A DNA stretch of 64,000 nt from JBPEWY01 sp965224095 (GTDB lineage Bacteria; Bacteroidota; Bacteroidia; Flavobacteriales; Flavobacteriaceae), in NCBI GenBank assembly GCA_965224095.1, contig OZ245039.1, positions 930,001-994,000 on the forward strand, read 5' to 3'. Below the pieces are notes generated by a model. That model was not told the DNA's origin. It ran no database searches and was given only the letters and a program-made list of their open reading frames with translations. The translations under genes and the position numbers were made by a program. Below, piece after piece: positions 61,334 to 64,000 of the stretch. How positions within the stretch are numbered: the first letter of the stretch is position 1; every line of letters begins with the position of its first letter.

Positions 61334-64000
61334 ATGAAAAAATTACTGCTCCTTGCGCTTGCTCTTTTGGCAAGTAGTTTATGTATTGGGCAAATTGAAA
61401 TGCCTGAAGTAATTCCACCATCCCCCAATGCTGCATCTTTAGGCACCTATGGTCAGGTTCCTGTGGGGTTGTTTACGGGCACCCCTCAAATAAGTATTCC
61501 TATCCATACCTTACAGGGACGTTCAATAGCGGTGCCCGTATCTGTTAACTATGGTTCTAATGGAATACGGGTTGACGAGATGGCTTCACATTTAGGATTA
61601 GGTTGGAGTTTAAATGCTGGAGGTGTTATTACCAGAACACTTAGAGACGATCCTGATGAAGGCCCCAAAGCTCTGGTTCCTGATGTTCCTTTTCATTCTG
61701 TTGAAATGGCTGCTTATTTGGAAAGTATTACGAAAGATAGTCCGATTGTTGATGCCCAGCCTGACATTTTTGCGTTTAATTTAAGTGGATTTTCAGGAAA
61801 ATTCTATCTGGATGAAAATCTAAATCCGGTTTTATTAGAACCAGCTCCGGTTAAAATAGAACGCCTTACGCTTTTATCAGACAATGACCCCTTGAGTACC
61901 GATCCCGAATTTAAAATAACAGATTCGGACGGAACCATTTACCTTTTTGGAGGGGGTAATGCCAGTGAAAGGAGTTTTAATCGATCATTCGGGTGTGGAT
62001 TTTCTCCTCCGGGGTTAGAGGCAGAAACAGCTTGGCATTTGGTTAAAATCATCCATCATACTGGTGAAGAGATTAACTTTTTATATGATACTTATAACTA
62101 TGAATATCATACTGGAATTACGCAAACGGTGAGTAATACAATTACCAATAGCAGTATCTCAAGCTCAACAGAAAACACATGCGTTAATAAGGTATTGGGA
62201 AATATGGCGTTACTGACTGAAATCACTGCTCCATCTCTTGGGAAGATATTATTTCAATACTCCGATGGTATAGACACGGGAAAAGATAAAAAACTTGAAA
62301 ACATTGCTATTCGTGATAAGAATGATTCCATTTTCAAAACATTCGACTTCACATATCAAATTATAGATTGTAACCTATCTTATTTAAATAACGATCCGGA
62401 TATAACAACCCCGGAGGTCTATAAAAAGCGATTGTTTTTGGAAGCTATCACCGAGAAAGACCGCAATGGTTTAACGAATCCCCCACATAGTTTTGAATAT
62501 ATTGATAGAGAGAATATGCCTCCTCGATTGTCTTATGCTCAGGATTATTGGGGGTATTTCAATGGGGCAGATGGAAACACACACCTGGTTAATGATTTGG
62601 GCTACCCCTCATTGTTCGACAATTTTAATATTGTTTCTGATAGAAATCCAAATGGTGTATATGCACAAAAAGGACTTTTAAAAAAGGTGACATACCCTAC
62701 CGGAGGAACAGCTGAATTATTCTTTGAATCACATACAACTTACAGCAATGAAAATCAATCTACCTTACCCCCGCTTGAAACATTGAATTTCTCTACTGAA
62801 ACCAATACAACGGTTTTTACCGACACTGATATCCAAACGGTTAATGATATTCCATTTACCCAGAAGGTATACGCTAACGTATCTGTTTTTTTTAATGATT
62901 ACAGTAGTGATTGTACTCCCGGGGCTGTTCCGGATCATCATATTAAAGCCACATTTACTGTCGTTGATTTAGCGACGAATCAAACTGTACCTTTTTTTAG
63001 AGAGGTTAGTAATGCTAATGACGTAAACATTGGTACTTACATAGCGCCACTGGATGGGGATGCCTACAATAAAGTATATGTTACATTACAAGAAGGTAAA
63101 TCATATAGTTTTGAGCTGAAGATTATTAATGCGTGCCTTTATGCCAGTGCGGAACTAAGTTATTATGCCACGGATCCTGTGGTAACGAGTACCTTTACCA
63201 ATAAAGCAATTGGAGGAGTACGCTTGCAGAAGGTAATCACTAATGATTTAAACCGAACACAGGTAAAAAAATACTTTTACAGCAATTTGGATACAATGAA
63301 TGCGTCTTCCGGCCTGGCTGAGTTACCAAGGATCATGTATATAAATTCACTTCATATCACTCCAGATGCAAACGGAAATCCTGTTTATAATTACACCCAT
63401 AGTTTGTCTTCCAATACGATGAATCCGTTATATGCTATGCAGAGTTATCATATAGGATACAATTATGTAATTGAGAGTTATGGAGATGATTTTCAAAATG
63501 GTGGTCAGGAAACTCGATTTGATATTGCATTACCGAGCCTGCCAGTGATAATAAATGAACAATTGGTACCCGGAACCCCCTATACGAATATTTTTGGAAC
63601 AGGAAGAGTTTTATCCTCCAAAACCTTTAAGAAAGAAAATGGTAGTTATCTTAACCTTAAAGAAACTACTAATAATTATACACATGATAATCAATTGGAT
63701 AAAACATTAAAAGTATATAGTGTAAGAAGGTATCAATCCGTGACTGGAATTCCTCACACAGCAGTGGATGATCCTGATTATGTGTATAACTTTCATGTTG
63801 CTCAATATAATGTCAATGCGCAATGGCATTACCTGTCTTCGACCACGGAAAAGGTATATGACGAAACGGGTCAAAACCCGGTAGAGACCATCACGAATTA
63901 TACCTATGACAACCCGACCCACCTGCAGGCCACCCGTGTGGCCACCACCAACAGCCTGGAGGAATCCCGTATCGAGCAGCGGTACTACCCGCACGATAAG
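61334..64000 (+). CDS. SpvB/RHS-type secreted protein (3' end beyond window)
   Basis: 889 codons with no stop before the window ends. A signal peptide (KKLLLLALALLASSLCIGQ) is followed by PEVIPPSPNAASLGTYGQVPVGL and the segment VSVNYGSNGIRVDEMASHLGLGWSLNAGGVITRT, the N-terminal pattern of Bacteroidota RHS-repeat (SpvB/TcaC-like) proteins. Central parts contain further beta-rich repeats and a PTGG motif (KKVTYPTGGTAELFFE). The last ~170 bases switch to GC-rich codons (TTNSLEESRIEQRYYPHDK), the likely start of the RHS core. A C-terminal toxin domain would lie beyond the window. Likely exported and surface-displayed. Confidence 0.87.
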   Translation, partial: MKKLLLLALALLASSLCIGQIEMPEVIPPSPNAASLGTYGQVPVGLFTGTPQISIPIHTLQGRSIAVPVSVNYGSNGIRVDEMASHLGLGWSLNAGGVITRTLRDDPDEGPKALVPDVPFHSVEMAAYLESITKDSPIVDAQPDIFAFNLSGFSGKFYLDENLNPVLLEPAPVKIERLTLLSDNDPLSTDPEFKITDSDGTIYLFGGGNASERSFNRSFGCGFSPPGLEAETAWHLVKIIHHTGEEINFLYDTYNYEYHTGITQTVSNTITNSSISSSTENTCVNKVLGNMALLTEITAPSLGKILFQYSDGIDTGKDKKLENIAIRDKNDSIFKTFDFTYQIIDCNLSYLNNDPDITTPEVYKKRLFLEAITEKDRNGLTNPPHSFEYIDRENMPPRLSYAQDYWGYFNGADGNTHLVNDLGYPSLFDNFNIVSDRNPNGVYAQKGLLKKVTYPTGGTAELFFESHTTYSNENQSTLPPLETLNFSTETNTTVFTDTDIQTVNDIPFTQKVYANVSVFFNDYSSDCTPGAVPDHHIKATFTVVDLATNQTVPFFREVSNANDVNIGTYIAPLDGDAYNKVYVTLQEGKSYSFELKIINACLYASAELSYYATDPVVTSTFTNKAIGGVRLQKVITNDLNRTQVKKYFYSNLDTMNASSGLAELPRIMYINSLHITPDANGNPVYNYTHSLSSNTMNPLYAMQSYHIGYNYVIESYGDDFQNGGQETRFDIALPSLPVIINEQLVPGTPYTNIFGTGRVLSSKTFKKENGSYLNLKETTNNYTHDNQLDKTLKVYSVRRYQSVTGIPHTAVDDPDYVYNFHVAQYNVNAQWHYLSSTTEKVYDETGQNPVETITNYTYDNPTHLQATRVATTNSLEESRIEQRYYPHDK

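Noticed and set aside
1..64000. CRISPR array or rRNA operon
   Set aside because: No regularly spaced repeats of CRISPR size and no rRNA sequence were seen.

Overview
The window looks like a chromosome segment from a marine-type Flavobacteriaceae member (Bacteroidota). The evidence is the gene families (PspC plus head-GIN pair, GH92, SusD-free lipoproteins with short lipoboxes, TPR-AraC regulator, S41 lipoproteins, SpvB/RHS-type wall protein), the TAnnTTTG-like -7 promoter elements, weak Shine-Dalgarno sequences, and an integrase of the Bacteroidetes conjugative-element type.

Positions 1 to about 27 kb are core-like, with moderate GC. They hold a truncated PspC-domain envelope protein with its head-GIN partner, a YceI/porin/YceI cluster, thioredoxin reductase, a DUF2975/HTH pair, a GH92 mannosidase lipoprotein, two Crp/Fnr-type regulators with downstream redox or membrane genes, tRNA-Pro(GGG), a ribosome hibernation factor, an MBL hydrolase, a Nudix hydrolase, a SUMF1-fold lipoprotein, a Ca2+/H+ antiporter, and DUF2071 and DUF2200 genes. 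Three promoters here share one architecture: a TGA-N6-TCA palindrome centred exactly 29.5 bp before a TAnnTTT(G/A) -7 element. That is the class II Crp/Fnr geometry. Two of the three lie directly behind the two crp/fnr genes, with the regulator's TGA stop codon forming the left half-site. The third precedes the hibernation factor.

From about 27 to 60.9 kb the sequence is visibly AT-richer and accessory. The first part (27.6-39.5 kb) carries secreted S41 peptidases, paralogous alpha/beta hydrolases, DKNYY and DUF6624 proteins and a TPR-AraC regulator. Next come a defective IS3-family element, a serine hydrolase, and an IS256-family element that splits an HTH-membrane regulator. A single-strand run (57.9 down to 44.5 kb) follows, rich in polymorphic-toxin immunity families (two SMI1/KNR4, at least two DUF4304-like, DUF4303, Imm70-like, DUF1963-like, STM3941-like). 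Interspersed are a nitrilase-GNAT fusion, an LRR protein, a TlpA-like lipoprotein, a LuxR-type membrane regulator and a hydrolase. A second, inverted IS256 copy sits inside a tyrosine integrase that also has a nonsense codon. A fragment resembling the 3' end of a tRNA lies just beyond the integrase and may be an attachment site.

At 61.3 kb a large SpvB/RHS-type secreted protein gene starts on the plus strand and runs off the window. Its last ~170 bases switch abruptly to GC-rich codons, as at the edge of an RHS core. The layout suggests a decayed integrative island carrying an orphan immunity array next to an RHS-type gene. All assignments come from reading the sequence; no database search was run.
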